A stretch of 24,535 nucleotides of DNA, taken from positions 1-24,535 of the IMG/VR virus record IMGVR_UViG_3300010885_013535. The stretch is one strand, 5' to 3'. The notes under the pieces are model-generated. The model did not search any database, was not told the origin of the DNA, and saw only the letters and a program-made list of their open reading frames with translations. Positions 1 to 7,066 of this stretch are shown piece by piece. This DNA is from a virus. Both the position numbers and the translations under genes were made by a program. Positions within the stretch are counted from its first letter, which is position 1. Each line of letters begins with the position of its first letter.

Positions 1-1
1 G

Positions 2-574
2 ATGGATTCAGTTAAAACATCTGCTCCTATAGAAAATGCAGACGACATGAAGAAATTCATGTCGATTGTTACAGAAGGATCAAATCCGCATAAAGTTGCA
101 TTGCCTGTACAAATGGCAATGCAACACTATGCTGAGCCAATTGAGAATAAACCCGCAAAGCCATCAATGCTTAAACAGTATATGGCTGAAGCATCTGCAG
201 AACAAGAACAATCTGTTTTTGCTCAAAAAGCAGAACTTAAAAGTTATGCTCAAATGATTGCAGCTAAAGTAATGGAAGATGCAATACCTGGACATAATGC
301 CGGTTTTACTGGTGGTGCTGGCCCAGGTATGCAAAGTTATGAACCAGCTGAGTCTGTAGAAAACGAACAAGATGTTGTAAAGTTAGACATACCACTGTTA
401 ATTCGGTTATTAGAATATGCTAGAGAAGACGCACAAACTGATATGGATTTACACGACATTACTGAACGGTTAATTAAATTAAGTTCAACTGGTAATGTAT
501 TAAGTATGCACGAATACAATAAAATAGTAGGTAGTAACACACCTACACGTCAAAGGAACAATAATGGATTTTAG
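2..574 (+). CDS. Unknown phage protein, probably virion-associated
   Basis: A 190-residue reading frame whose first ATG lies one base inside the window, so the true start may be further upstream and the N-terminus may be incomplete. The middle (about residues 55-95) is Gln/Ala/Lys-rich and probably helical. A Gly-rich stretch follows at about 100-112. The C-terminal part (about 127-178) is a compact, mostly helical acidic block with the motifs LLIRLLEYARED and MHEYNKIVG. That block resembles, from memory only, a conserved domain in marine T4-like phage proteins of unknown role. It overlaps the next gene by 11 bases, which suggests translational coupling, and shares an operon with two proteins that look like internal virion or lysis-associated proteins. 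No catalytic motif is visible, so no function is assigned. Confidence 0.75.
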   Translation: MDSVKTSAPIENADDMKKFMSIVTEGSNPHKVALPVQMAMQHYAEPIENKPAKPSMLKQYMAEASAEQEQSVFAQKAELKSYAQMIAAKVMEDAIPGHNAGFTGGAGPGMQSYEPAESVENEQDVVKLDIPLLIRLLEYAREDAQTDMDLHDITERLIKLSSTGNVLSMHEYNKIVGSNTPTRQRNNNGF

Positions 575-1676
575 ACAATTATTAAATAAAATAGACGTGT
601 TATCCGAAGGACTAACCTTATCTACGCTTATTGCTCAAACCTCAGGTTACGAGCAGGATCCTGCTATACGATTTCAAATGGTAGCAAAACTGGCTAGACA
701 AGCTGGGTTTGCAGGATTAGTAGATCCCGCAAGTGGAAAATATATCCCGTCGGACTATAGCGAATTAGGTGACGAAGAAGACGAAATACCAAACGAAGAC
801 GAAGTTGAAAAACTTTCAGCAGCTGGATTACTTCCGCAATCGGCACACCTTCCAGAAGCCGGATGGTTTGACAACGACACGGTATATAACGCTGCTAGAT
901 CTCATTGGACTGATCAGAGTAAACGGATTTCAGATAAACACAACCTAATAACTACGTTATCAGCTAAAAAAGCCGAATTACAAAAACAAATTATAGACTT
1001 TGTTCAAAACTTACAAAATCGAGGTGTAGAAATACCGCCTGAAATTTTGAAAAAAGTTGAAGAAATGAAACGAGGAACACCTAATACTCCTCCATCTCCA
1101 CCACCTCCAAGCTTAGGATCAGATTCAATGAACAATTTAGCAAAAAATAGAATTACCCCAAATGCGCCAACATTATCAGAAGCAATCATCCTTAGTATGG
1201 ATGAAGATTTTGACTGGAAAGGTGCTGCAGATTCTGCATCTGATTATGCACAAGCTTTTGGTCGTAACTTTTGGAACGGTGCAACATACGGCGCAGGGCC
1301 TGAAACATATGGTGCTGCAAAAAGTTATGCAAACGATACTAAAGCAAAAGATGAAATACAAAATCAACGCAACTTACTTGCAAAAAGTCAAAAAGAACAT
1401 CCATACTTATCAACCGCAGCAAATCTTGCTGGCGGTATTGCTAGCCCTATTTCAAAATTAGGCGTAGCTAAAAGTCTCGGAGCTGCAGTAGGTATCGGAG
1501 CCGGTGCATACGGAGTCGATCAAGCAATGGGTATCGGCGATGAAAAACCTGAAGAGATGACTGCTGATTTTCAAAATTGGTTAAATTCACAAGGTGCAAA
1601 CTTAGATATATCGGGTCAACCCGATCAAGCAACACTTGATGCAATTGATCAAATTATTTTAGGAGCAAAAAAATGA
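564..1676 (+). CDS. Large unknown protein with C-terminal peptidoglycan-binding-like module
   Basis: 370 residues. The ATG overlaps the end of the previous gene and has AAAGGA upstream. Visible layout: an N-terminal helical segment; a very acidic patch (about residues 68-85); a Lys-rich, coiled-coil-like helix (about 135-172); a proline-rich linker with PPSPPPPS (about 177-184); and a Gly/Ala-rich hydrophobic stretch (about 285-320) that could interact with membrane. The last 40 residues (FQNWLNSQGANLDISG, then an AT-D-AI pattern) look like half of a PG_binding_1 repeat (xxLQxxLxxxGxxLxxTGxxDxxTxxAI). Known PG_binding_1 modules bind the cell wall, so an internal virion or wall-contact protein is an inference. 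The next gene carries a similar module. There is no lytic catalytic motif. Confidence 0.75.
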   Translation: MDFRQLLNKIDVLSEGLTLSTLIAQTSGYEQDPAIRFQMVAKLARQAGFAGLVDPASGKYIPSDYSELGDEEDEIPNEDEVEKLSAAGLLPQSAHLPEAGWFDNDTVYNAARSHWTDQSKRISDKHNLITTLSAKKAELQKQIIDFVQNLQNRGVEIPPEILKKVEEMKRGTPNTPPSPPPPSLGSDSMNNLAKNRITPNAPTLSEAIILSMDEDFDWKGAADSASDYAQAFGRNFWNGATYGAGPETYGAAKSYANDTKAKDEIQNQRNLLAKSQKEHPYLSTAANLAGGIASPISKLGVAKSLGAAVGIGAGAYGVDQAMGIGDEKPEEMTADFQNWLNSQGANLDISGQPDQATLDAIDQIILGAKK

Positions 1677-2551
1677 AACCTACTACAATCGCAGAATCAA
1701 TGGCTTCATTACGCGCTCGATTAGATGCAATTGAGCAATCTGTTCCTGTACAAGAAAGTTCATCTGTTCTAAAAGAGCATATGAATACCATTCAACACGA
1801 ACAATTAAACGAAATGCCTAACTTCCTTAGTGGTTTAGGCAAAGGTCTTGCATTAAATAAAAATGCAGTACCAAAAGGAGCTGCATCTAAAATAGTCGAT
1901 CCAAACTATTCATATAAAGGTCAAGCTATTCCTCAAGGAAAACACTATGCTGATCCTAGTCCTGAACAAATAGCATCATTTGAAAGAGGAAGAAAAACCG
2001 GAGTAGGTACCGGAGTAGCTCTTGGAGCTGTTGGAGTAGCCGGACTTACTCATTGGTATGATAAGTATAACGACGAAACTCCTGATCCGATTAATCCAAA
2101 AGCTAATCCAAAAATTAAAGCATTGCAAGATCATTTAAATCGTGTATACAAAACTGATCTCGAACTTACTGGAATTTACGATAAGCCGACTAAAGAAGCA
2201 TATGAAACATATATGAAAAATCACACTGCAGATGCACCTCCGGTTACTCCAGAAACACCTGTCATTGAACCTAAAAAACAAGAAGTAGTTAAAGAACCCG
2301 AGAAACAAGAAGTTGATCAGAAACAAACCGGTGAGATAGATCCAAAACTGTTAACTCCGATGCCGACTACACCAGTAACTCCTCCGGTAACTCCTCCGGT
2401 AACCCCGCCAACCGCTAACACGCAAACAGGGGCAGGTGCTCAACCATCATCATCACAGATGTCACCGGATGATGTGCAAAAACTTAATAGCATGTTCCAA
2501 CAAATGCAAGATACACTTCAAAAATTAAACCAATTAGAAAACGGTCAATAA
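1673..2551 (+). CDS. Proline-repeat protein with peptidoglycan-binding-like module
   Basis: 292 residues, starting at an ATGA overlap with the previous stop codon, with AGGAG upstream. The N-terminus is helical. A Gly/Val/Ala hydrophobic segment (about residues 112-126, GVALGAVGVAG) may be a membrane or amphipathic element. Residues about 143-183 (IKALQDHLN, then LTGIYDKPTKEAYETYM) fit the PG_binding_1 pattern of two helices around a TGxxDxxT turn. A Pro/Glu/Lys linker then contains the TPPV repeats, and a Gln-rich helix (about 262-290) ends the protein. The module order resembles the preceding protein: hydrophobic Gly-rich segment near a PG_binding-like unit. I infer a structural or wall-associated role; no enzyme domain is seen. 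A strong terminator follows 12 bases after the stop. Confidence 0.75.
   Translation: MKPTTIAESMASLRARLDAIEQSVPVQESSSVLKEHMNTIQHEQLNEMPNFLSGLGKGLALNKNAVPKGAASKIVDPNYSYKGQAIPQGKHYADPSPEQIASFERGRKTGVGTGVALGAVGVAGLTHWYDKYNDETPDPINPKANPKIKALQDHLNRVYKTDLELTGIYDKPTKEAYETYMKNHTADAPPVTPETPVIEPKKQEVVKEPEKQEVDQKQTGEIDPKLLTPMPTTPVTPPVTPPVTPPTANTQTGAGAQPSSSQMSPDDVQKLNSMFQQMQDTLQKLNQLENGQ
2375..2410 (+). repeat. 12-bp tandem repeat encoding TPPV
   Basis: Two identical 12-base units, GTAACTCCTCCG, at 2375-2386 and 2387-2398, followed by a degenerate third unit at 2399-2410. They encode a VTPP repeat in the linker of the 1673-2551 protein. The exact identity of units 1 and 2 suggests recent slippage, so the linker length may vary between relatives. 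Confidence 0.85.
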
Positions 2552-2563
2552 TTTTTATACTCT

Positions 2564-2590
2564 AAAAAGGCAGATTCGTCTGCCTTTTTT
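2564..2590 (+). terminator. Intrinsic terminator with UUCG loop
   Basis: An 11-bp perfect stem (AAAAAGGCAGA / TCTGCCTTTTT) closed by a TTCG tetraloop and followed by another T. It sits 12 bases after the 1673-2551 gene and 22 bases before the next promoter. The A-run on the other arm means it could also stop transcription in the reverse direction. Confidence 0.92.
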
Positions 2591-2612
2591 CACCTTTACA
2601 TTACCAAGATAG

Positions 2613-2641
2613 TTGACACACTGAACTATCGAATATATAAT
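2613..2641 (+). promoter_or_regulatory. Consensus sigma70-type promoter for dsbA/polymerase
   Basis: TTGACA (2613-2618), a 17-base spacer, then TATAAT (2636-2641): a perfect match to the bacterial housekeeping consensus. The leader to the dsbA ATG at 2673 is about 25 bases and contains a GGAG ribosome-binding site (2663-2666). Host RNA polymerase could read it early in infection. Confidence 0.88.
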
Positions 2642-2672
2642 ACACACTTACTAAACAACAACGGAGAAACAA

Positions 2673-2927
2673 ATGAGCAGAGCATACGGTCCTGAAGAAA
2701 AAGCTAAACTTGAAAAATTAATCAATGAAGGTTCGCTAGTGTTACGCGAAGTTGAAGATTTACAATCTGGTTTGAAAGATACAGTAAAAGCAGTAGCAGA
2801 AGAATTACAAATCAAACCTGCAGTTATAAATAAAGCAATTAAAATTGCTCATAAAGGTAACTGGGCAGATCATAATGAAGATTGGGAAGAAGTTGAAGCA
2901 ATCTTAGATATCACAAAACGCATTTAA
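2673..2927 (+). CDS. dsbA: DsbA-like double-stranded DNA-binding transcription regulator
   Basis: 84 residues, about the size of T4 DsbA, which binds double-stranded DNA and helps late transcription. The sequence fits that small all-helical family: an N-terminal helix rich in Glu/Lys (EEKAKLEKLINEG), a second helix (LREVEDLQSGLKDTVKAVAEEL), the short KPAVINKAIKIAHKG helix-turn-helix-like region, and an acidic C-terminal helix. A consensus promoter and GGAG site precede it. It is the first gene of the unit that goes on to the DNA polymerase. The assignment rests on recalled family resemblance rather than a catalytic signature; another small DNA-binding protein is the alternative. Confidence 0.7.
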   Translation: MSRAYGPEEKAKLEKLINEGSLVLREVEDLQSGLKDTVKAVAEELQIKPAVINKAIKIAHKGNWADHNEDWEEVEAILDITKRI

Positions 2928-2975
2928 TACATAACAAAAAAAGAACGGTAGGCAGGCCATAAACTGCAAAATGGT

Positions 2976-2992
2976 ATTTGTGAGCCACAAAT
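2976..2992. other. Small hairpin in the dsbA-polymerase gap
   Basis: ATTTGTG and CACAAAT (7 bp, loop AGC) form a perfect inverted repeat 20 bases before the start of the 61-residue gene. It has no T-run, so it is not a clear terminator. It could be an mRNA structure that affects translation; the sequence gives no further support. Confidence 0.4.
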
Positions 2993-3012
2993 CACATAAA
3001 CTGAGATACAAT

Positions 3013-3198
3013 ATGGAAGAATTTAAAATCTGTACGGAATGTATTCGTCCGGAAATATGTTCATCAAGATGCGAATGCACAATTATCGTGCATAGCGCAG
3101 AAGAAGTTGCTAAAATACGTGATGAAGAAATATTTATGGAATGGATTAATGCACACGCAACTAATCGTGACATCGGTCGCGATGGTGGTGCAGTATGA
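3013..3198 (+). CDS. Small cysteine-cluster protein, possible zinc binder
   Basis: 61 residues if the ATG at 3013 is used. An in-frame ATG at 2971 would overlap the hairpin and has no clear ribosome-binding site. The N-terminal third holds five cysteines in CTECIRPEICSSRCEC, spaced CxxC-x5-C-x3-CxC, a pattern suited to zinc binding. The rest is helical and ends in a Gly/Asp-rich tail. Its stop overlaps the DNA polymerase ATG (ATGA at 3195-3198), so the two are translationally coupled. I do not recognise the family. A small nucleic-acid or polymerase-associated zinc protein would fit the position, but that is inference. Confidence 0.65.
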   Translation: MEEFKICTECIRPEICSSRCECTIIVHSAEEVAKIRDEEIFMEWINAHATNRDIGRDGGAV

Positions 3199-5852
3199 GT
3201 TATGTAGATGCTTACTTTGATCGCAACAATGACGTTATTAAAATCGTAGAACGAAACGACAAAGGCGATCGAGAATTTAAAGACATTCCTGTTAAACACA
3301 CTTTATATTATAAAGACCCTAAAGGAAAGTATCAATCAATTTACGGTGATACAGTATCAAAAATTGTTTGTAAAAATACAAAAGAATATCGAAAAGAATT
3401 ATCAATACACGCTAATATTAAAACATTCGAAGCAGATATTAATCCTATCTTCGCATGCTTATCAGAGAATTACCTTAATCACGACGCACCTAAACTAAAT
3501 GTTGCGTTTTACGATATCGAGGTTGATTTTGACCCAGAACGTGGATATGCATCACCTGAGGATGCGTTCATGCCCATTACATCTATTGCAGTATACTTAC
3601 AATGGTTAGAAACACTTATTTGTTTAGCAGTTCCACCTAAGACATTAACTATGGAGCAAGCTACTGAGCAAGTAACAGAGTTTCCTAACACATTTTTATT
3701 TGCAACTGAAGCAGAATTGCTAGATACATTCCTTACATTAATCGAAGATGCTGATATTATTAGCGGATGGAACAGTGAAGGATTTGATATTCCGTATACA
3801 GTTAATCGTGTAACTAAAGTTTTATCAAAAGATGATACACGTAGATTCTGTTTATTTGATCAATATCCAAAAAGACGTGAATATGAAAAGTATGGTAAAC
3901 AAGCGGTAACATATGACTTTGTCGGCCGTGTACATTTAGATAGTTTACAACTATATCAAAAGTACACATATGAAGAAAGACATAGTTTTAGACTTGATGC
4001 TATTGCAGAATACGAATTAGGTGACCGTAAAACTCAGTACGAAGGTACTCTTGATCAGTTATACAACAATGATTTTAAAACATTTATCGAATATAATAGA
4101 CAAGATACAATGCTGTTACATAGACTTGATACAAAATTAAAGTTTATTGACTTAGCTAACACATTAGCACATGAAAACACAGTACTTTTACAAACTACTA
4201 TGGGAGCTGTTGCTGTAACAGAACAAGCTATCATTAATGAATCTCATAATAGAGGATTTGTAGTACCTAATAGGCGTAGAGAAGCACCAATCCAAGCTGC
4301 AGGAGCGTATGTTGCGTATCCTAAAGAAGGAATTCACGATTGGATAGGATCACTAGATATTAACTCTCTGTATCCTAGTGCCATTAGAGCACTAAATATG
4401 GGTCCAGAGACTATCGTAGGACAACTAAGACCAGTGTCGACTGACGAATATATCAATTTACAGATAGCTAAAGGTAAATCATTTGCTGCTGCATGGGAAG
4501 GATTGTTTGGCACACTAGAATATACTTCAGTAATGAATGAAGAAATAGGTACTGATATAATAGTTGATTGGGAAAATGGCGATGTTAATGTACTAAGTGC
4601 CGCAGAAGTATACAGATTAGTGTTTGAAAGTAATCAACCGTGGGTATTATCAGCTAATGGGACTATATTTACATATGAAAAAGACGGAGTTATACCCGGA
4701 TTACTTAAACGATGGTATGCAGAACGTAAAGACATGCAGAAAAAGCTGAAAGAAGCTATTAATGCTGGTAATAAGATCGAAGAAGAATACTGGGATAAAA
4801 GACAGTTGGTTAAAAAGATTAACCTAAATAGTCTATACGGTGCTATTCTTAATCCAGGTTGCAGGTTCTTTGATAAGCGTATCGGACAATCAACTACGTT
4901 AACTGGTAGACAAATTGCTAAACACATGGCAGCTAAAGTAAATGAGATTATAACCGGCGAATACAATCACACAGGTAAATCTATTATTTACGGTGACACT
5001 GACTCTTGTTACTTTTCAGCATACAATACTCTTAAAGCCGATATCGATAAAGGGCAAATACCATGGTCTAAAGAAACGATTGTACAGTTATATGATCAAA
5101 TCAGTGATCAAGTTAATGGTACGTTCCAACAATTTATGTTAGATGCATTCCATTGTCCTAAAACACGCGGTGAAGTTATCAAAGCAGGTCGTGAGATTGT
5201 TGGTACTAAATCATTATTCATTACTAAAAAGCGTTATGCAGTATTAGTGTATGATAAAGAAGGTAAGCGTAAAGACACACATGGTAAAACTGGAGAAATT
5301 AAAGCTATGGGATTAGATTTAAAACGTAGTGATACACCAGAGTTTATCCAGGACTTCTTATCTAATGTATTAGAAATGGTATTAGCTGGCGATACTGAAC
5401 AACATGTACTAGATTATATTACAGAATTTAGGTTATTGTTCAAAGCTAGACCGGGATGGGAAAAAGGTTCACCAAAACGTGCTAACAATATTACAACTTA
5501 CCTAAATAAAGAAGATAAGCAAGGCAAAGTTAACATGCCAGGTCATGTTAGAGCAAGTTTAAATTGGAACACATTGAAACGTATGTATGACGACAAGTAC
5601 TCAATGAGTGTTACTGACGGTGCAAAGGTTATTGTATGTAAACTTAAACAAAATCCGTTAGGGTTTACAAGTGTAGCATACCCAGTAGACGAGCTACGAT
5701 TGCCTCAATGGTTTAAAGACTTACCTTTTGATCACAAAGAAATGGAACAAACAATTATCGATAACAAATTAGAAAACTTAATTGGTATTCTAAACTGGAA
5801 ATTGATCGAAACAACCGATAAGAACATGTTTAATACATTATTCGAATTTTAA
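3195..5852 (+). CDS. 43: T4 gp43-like family B DNA polymerase with 3'-5' exonuclease
   Basis: 885 residues, close to T4 gp43 (898). It is the replicative polymerase, extending primers and proofreading with its exonuclease. All signatures are present. Exo I is FYDIEV (D107, E109), Exo II is GWNSEGFD (D198) and Exo III is YNRQD (D304). Polymerase motif A is SLDINSLYPS (D388), motif B is KKINLNSLYG, and motif C is YGDTDS (about residues 598-603). A KKRY element lies near residue 680. The spacing of the exonuclease and motif A aspartates follows T4, shifted by 5-20 residues. No intein or split is seen. It is coupled to the small Cys-cluster gene by ATGA and followed after 11 bases by the promoter of the clamp-like gene, so polymerase and clamp lie together, though clamp-loader genes are not in the window. 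Confidence 0.98.
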   Translation: MSYVDAYFDRNNDVIKIVERNDKGDREFKDIPVKHTLYYKDPKGKYQSIYGDTVSKIVCKNTKEYRKELSIHANIKTFEADINPIFACLSENYLNHDAPKLNVAFYDIEVDFDPERGYASPEDAFMPITSIAVYLQWLETLICLAVPPKTLTMEQATEQVTEFPNTFLFATEAELLDTFLTLIEDADIISGWNSEGFDIPYTVNRVTKVLSKDDTRRFCLFDQYPKRREYEKYGKQAVTYDFVGRVHLDSLQLYQKYTYEERHSFRLDAIAEYELGDRKTQYEGTLDQLYNNDFKTFIEYNRQDTMLLHRLDTKLKFIDLANTLAHENTVLLQTTMGAVAVTEQAIINESHNRGFVVPNRRREAPIQAAGAYVAYPKEGIHDWIGSLDINSLYPSAIRALNMGPETIVGQLRPVSTDEYINLQIAKGKSFAAAWEGLFGTLEYTSVMNEEIGTDIIVDWENGDVNVLSAAEVYRLVFESNQPWVLSANGTIFTYEKDGVIPGLLKRWYAERKDMQKKLKEAINAGNKIEEEYWDKRQLVKKINLNSLYGAILNPGCRFFDKRIGQSTTLTGRQIAKHMAAKVNEIITGEYNHTGKSIIYGDTDSCYFSAYNTLKADIDKGQIPWSKETIVQLYDQISDQVNGTFQQFMLDAFHCPKTRGEVIKAGREIVGTKSLFITKKRYAVLVYDKEGKRKDTHGKTGEIKAMGLDLKRSDTPEFIQDFLSNVLEMVLAGDTEQHVLDYITEFRLLFKARPGWEKGSPKRANNITTYLNKEDKQGKVNMPGHVRASLNWNTLKRMYDDKYSMSVTDGAKVIVCKLKQNPLGFTSVAYPVDELRLPQWFKDLPFDHKEMEQTIIDNKLENLIGILNWKLIETTDKNMFNTLFEF

Positions 5853-5863
5853 TTTAATAAACA

Positions 5864-5892
5864 TTGACAAACAAGAAAAAATACTTTATAAT
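5864..5892 (+). promoter_or_regulatory. Consensus sigma70-type promoter for the clamp-dpdA operon
   Basis: TTGACA (5864-5869), a 17-base spacer, TATAAT (5887-5892): a perfect consensus match. The clamp-like gene starts at 5913 after a TAGGAG ribosome-binding site, so the leader is very short. Genes from here to 9713 are contiguous or overlapping and could form one transcript. Confidence 0.88.
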
Positions 5893-5912
5893 ATAAAAAC
5901 TAGGAGATACAC

Positions 5913-6653
5913 ATGAAATCATTTTTACAAGACGTAGTAGCACATACACATACATTAGGCTTTTTACCATTAGTTAAATTAACAACTGATTCTTCTCACG
6001 TAGAAATCGATGCACAATCTGAAGATAGATCAGTATTAATGTATGGTGAAACATTATTACCAATTAACGGACTTACAGATGCGTATGTATTTGGTTTACC
6101 AAATTTAAATAAATTAGATTTACATCTTAAATGCCCTGAATATAAAAAAGACGCAGTTATTAAATTAAAAACAGAAGACCGTGAAGGTGTAGATACACCA
6201 ACTGGCTTGCATTTTTCTAATGCAACAGGCGATTACGAAAATGATTATAGATTTATGAATCGCAAAATCATTGACGAAAGAATAAAAAGACCAAAAAATA
6301 AAACAGAAGTAAAATACGAATTAGAATTTGTCCCATCAAGTGCAAGTATAACAAAGTTAAAATTCCAAGCTGCTGCACATACAGAAGAAACATTCTTCCA
6401 AGCATCTACTGTTAACGGAGATTTAATCTTTACGTTTGGTGATGCAAGCACACATGCAGGGTCGTTTATATTCCAACCAGCTGTAAATGGAACGTTACAA
6501 CGTACATGGGCATGGTCAATACCACAACTATCAAGTATTTTAAATCTCGATGGAGATATAACTATAAAAGTATCAGATATGGGATTATTGCAAGTTGTTG
6601 TTGAAAGCGGATTAGCAATTTATACTTACACATTACCAGCACAAACAAAATAA
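5913..6653 (+). CDS. 45: Sliding-clamp-like protein (DNA polymerase processivity factor)
   Basis: 246 residues, close in size to T4 gp45 (228), which forms a trimeric ring that tethers the polymerase to DNA. The sequence is rich in beta-strand and ends with VESGLAIYTYTLPAQTK, like the final strand of phage clamps. The segments FGLPNLNKLDLHLKCP and KLKFQAAAHTEETFFQ match, from memory, proteins annotated as sliding clamps in marine T4-like phages. Position supports it: it starts 61 bases after the polymerase stop and has its own consensus promoter and TAGGAG site. Clamps have no catalytic residues to check, so a structure prediction would be the deciding evidence. An unrelated beta-rich replication accessory protein is the alternative. 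Confidence 0.72.
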   Translation: MKSFLQDVVAHTHTLGFLPLVKLTTDSSHVEIDAQSEDRSVLMYGETLLPINGLTDAYVFGLPNLNKLDLHLKCPEYKKDAVIKLKTEDREGVDTPTGLHFSNATGDYENDYRFMNRKIIDERIKRPKNKTEVKYELEFVPSSASITKLKFQAAAHTEETFFQASTVNGDLIFTFGDASTHAGSFIFQPAVNGTLQRTWAWSIPQLSSILNLDGDITIKVSDMGLLQVVVESGLAIYTYTLPAQTK

Positions 6654-7066
6654 TGATAGATATTAGAAACGCATTAAAATTATTAGACGTTGTTTATGTT
6701 AATCAAAATGAAAGTGTTAAGTCATCTCTTGATAAAGTAACAATGTTAGCACAGTTAGATGCGCCTGTATGGACTCCACCTGGACCGTTTGAACAGTTTT
6801 ATGTTGATTATGAATACATGAAACAACGTGTACAAGGACTTGAATCGAGATTAAGCACACTCGAAGGATATAATAGAGATCCGCATACTAATTATAACTA
6901 TAATTCTTACGTAGCTACCTATGTTAATTCAAGTTATCAAATTACAGGTATGTCTACAAAAATTACAGCTTTAGAAACTAAATTGCAAGAAGTTACTACA
7001 CTACTTGCAACCTTAACCCCAGAACAGGAAGAAGATGAATCGGAACTTAACAGCGACGCAGAATGA
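6653..7066 (+). CDS. Unknown coiled-coil-like protein between clamp and dpdA
   Basis: 137 residues. The start shares one base with the clamp stop (TAATG), and the end overlaps dpdA by 32 bases, so it is translationally locked between the two. The N-terminal half includes WTPPGPFEQFYVDYEYM. Two heptad-like stretches (about residues 57-71, VQGLESRLSTLEG, and 101-120, ITALETKLQEVTTLLATL) flank a Tyr/Asn-rich loop with NYNYNSYVATYVNSSYQ. The tail is very acidic (EQEEDESE). I do not recognise the family. An oligomerising accessory factor to the clamp or DpdA is possible but unsupported beyond gene order. Confidence 0.7.
   Translation: MIDIRNALKLLDVVYVNQNESVKSSLDKVTMLAQLDAPVWTPPGPFEQFYVDYEYMKQRVQGLESRLSTLEGYNRDPHTNYNYNSYVATYVNSSYQITGMSTKITALETKLQEVTTLLATLTPEQEEDESELNSDAE

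Noticed and set aside
2928-3012. Possible tRNA or small RNA between dsbA and the Cys-cluster gene
   Set aside because: No cloverleaf, anticodon arm or CCA-type end; only a 7-bp hairpin is present.
2904-3299. 131-codon minus-strand open frame over the polymerase start
   Set aside because: It overlaps two supported plus-strand genes, has no ribosome-binding site and encodes a low-complexity hydrophobic protein.
4634-4966. 110-codon minus-strand open frame within the polymerase
   Set aside because: Antisense shadow of motif-containing polymerase sequence; composition not protein-like.
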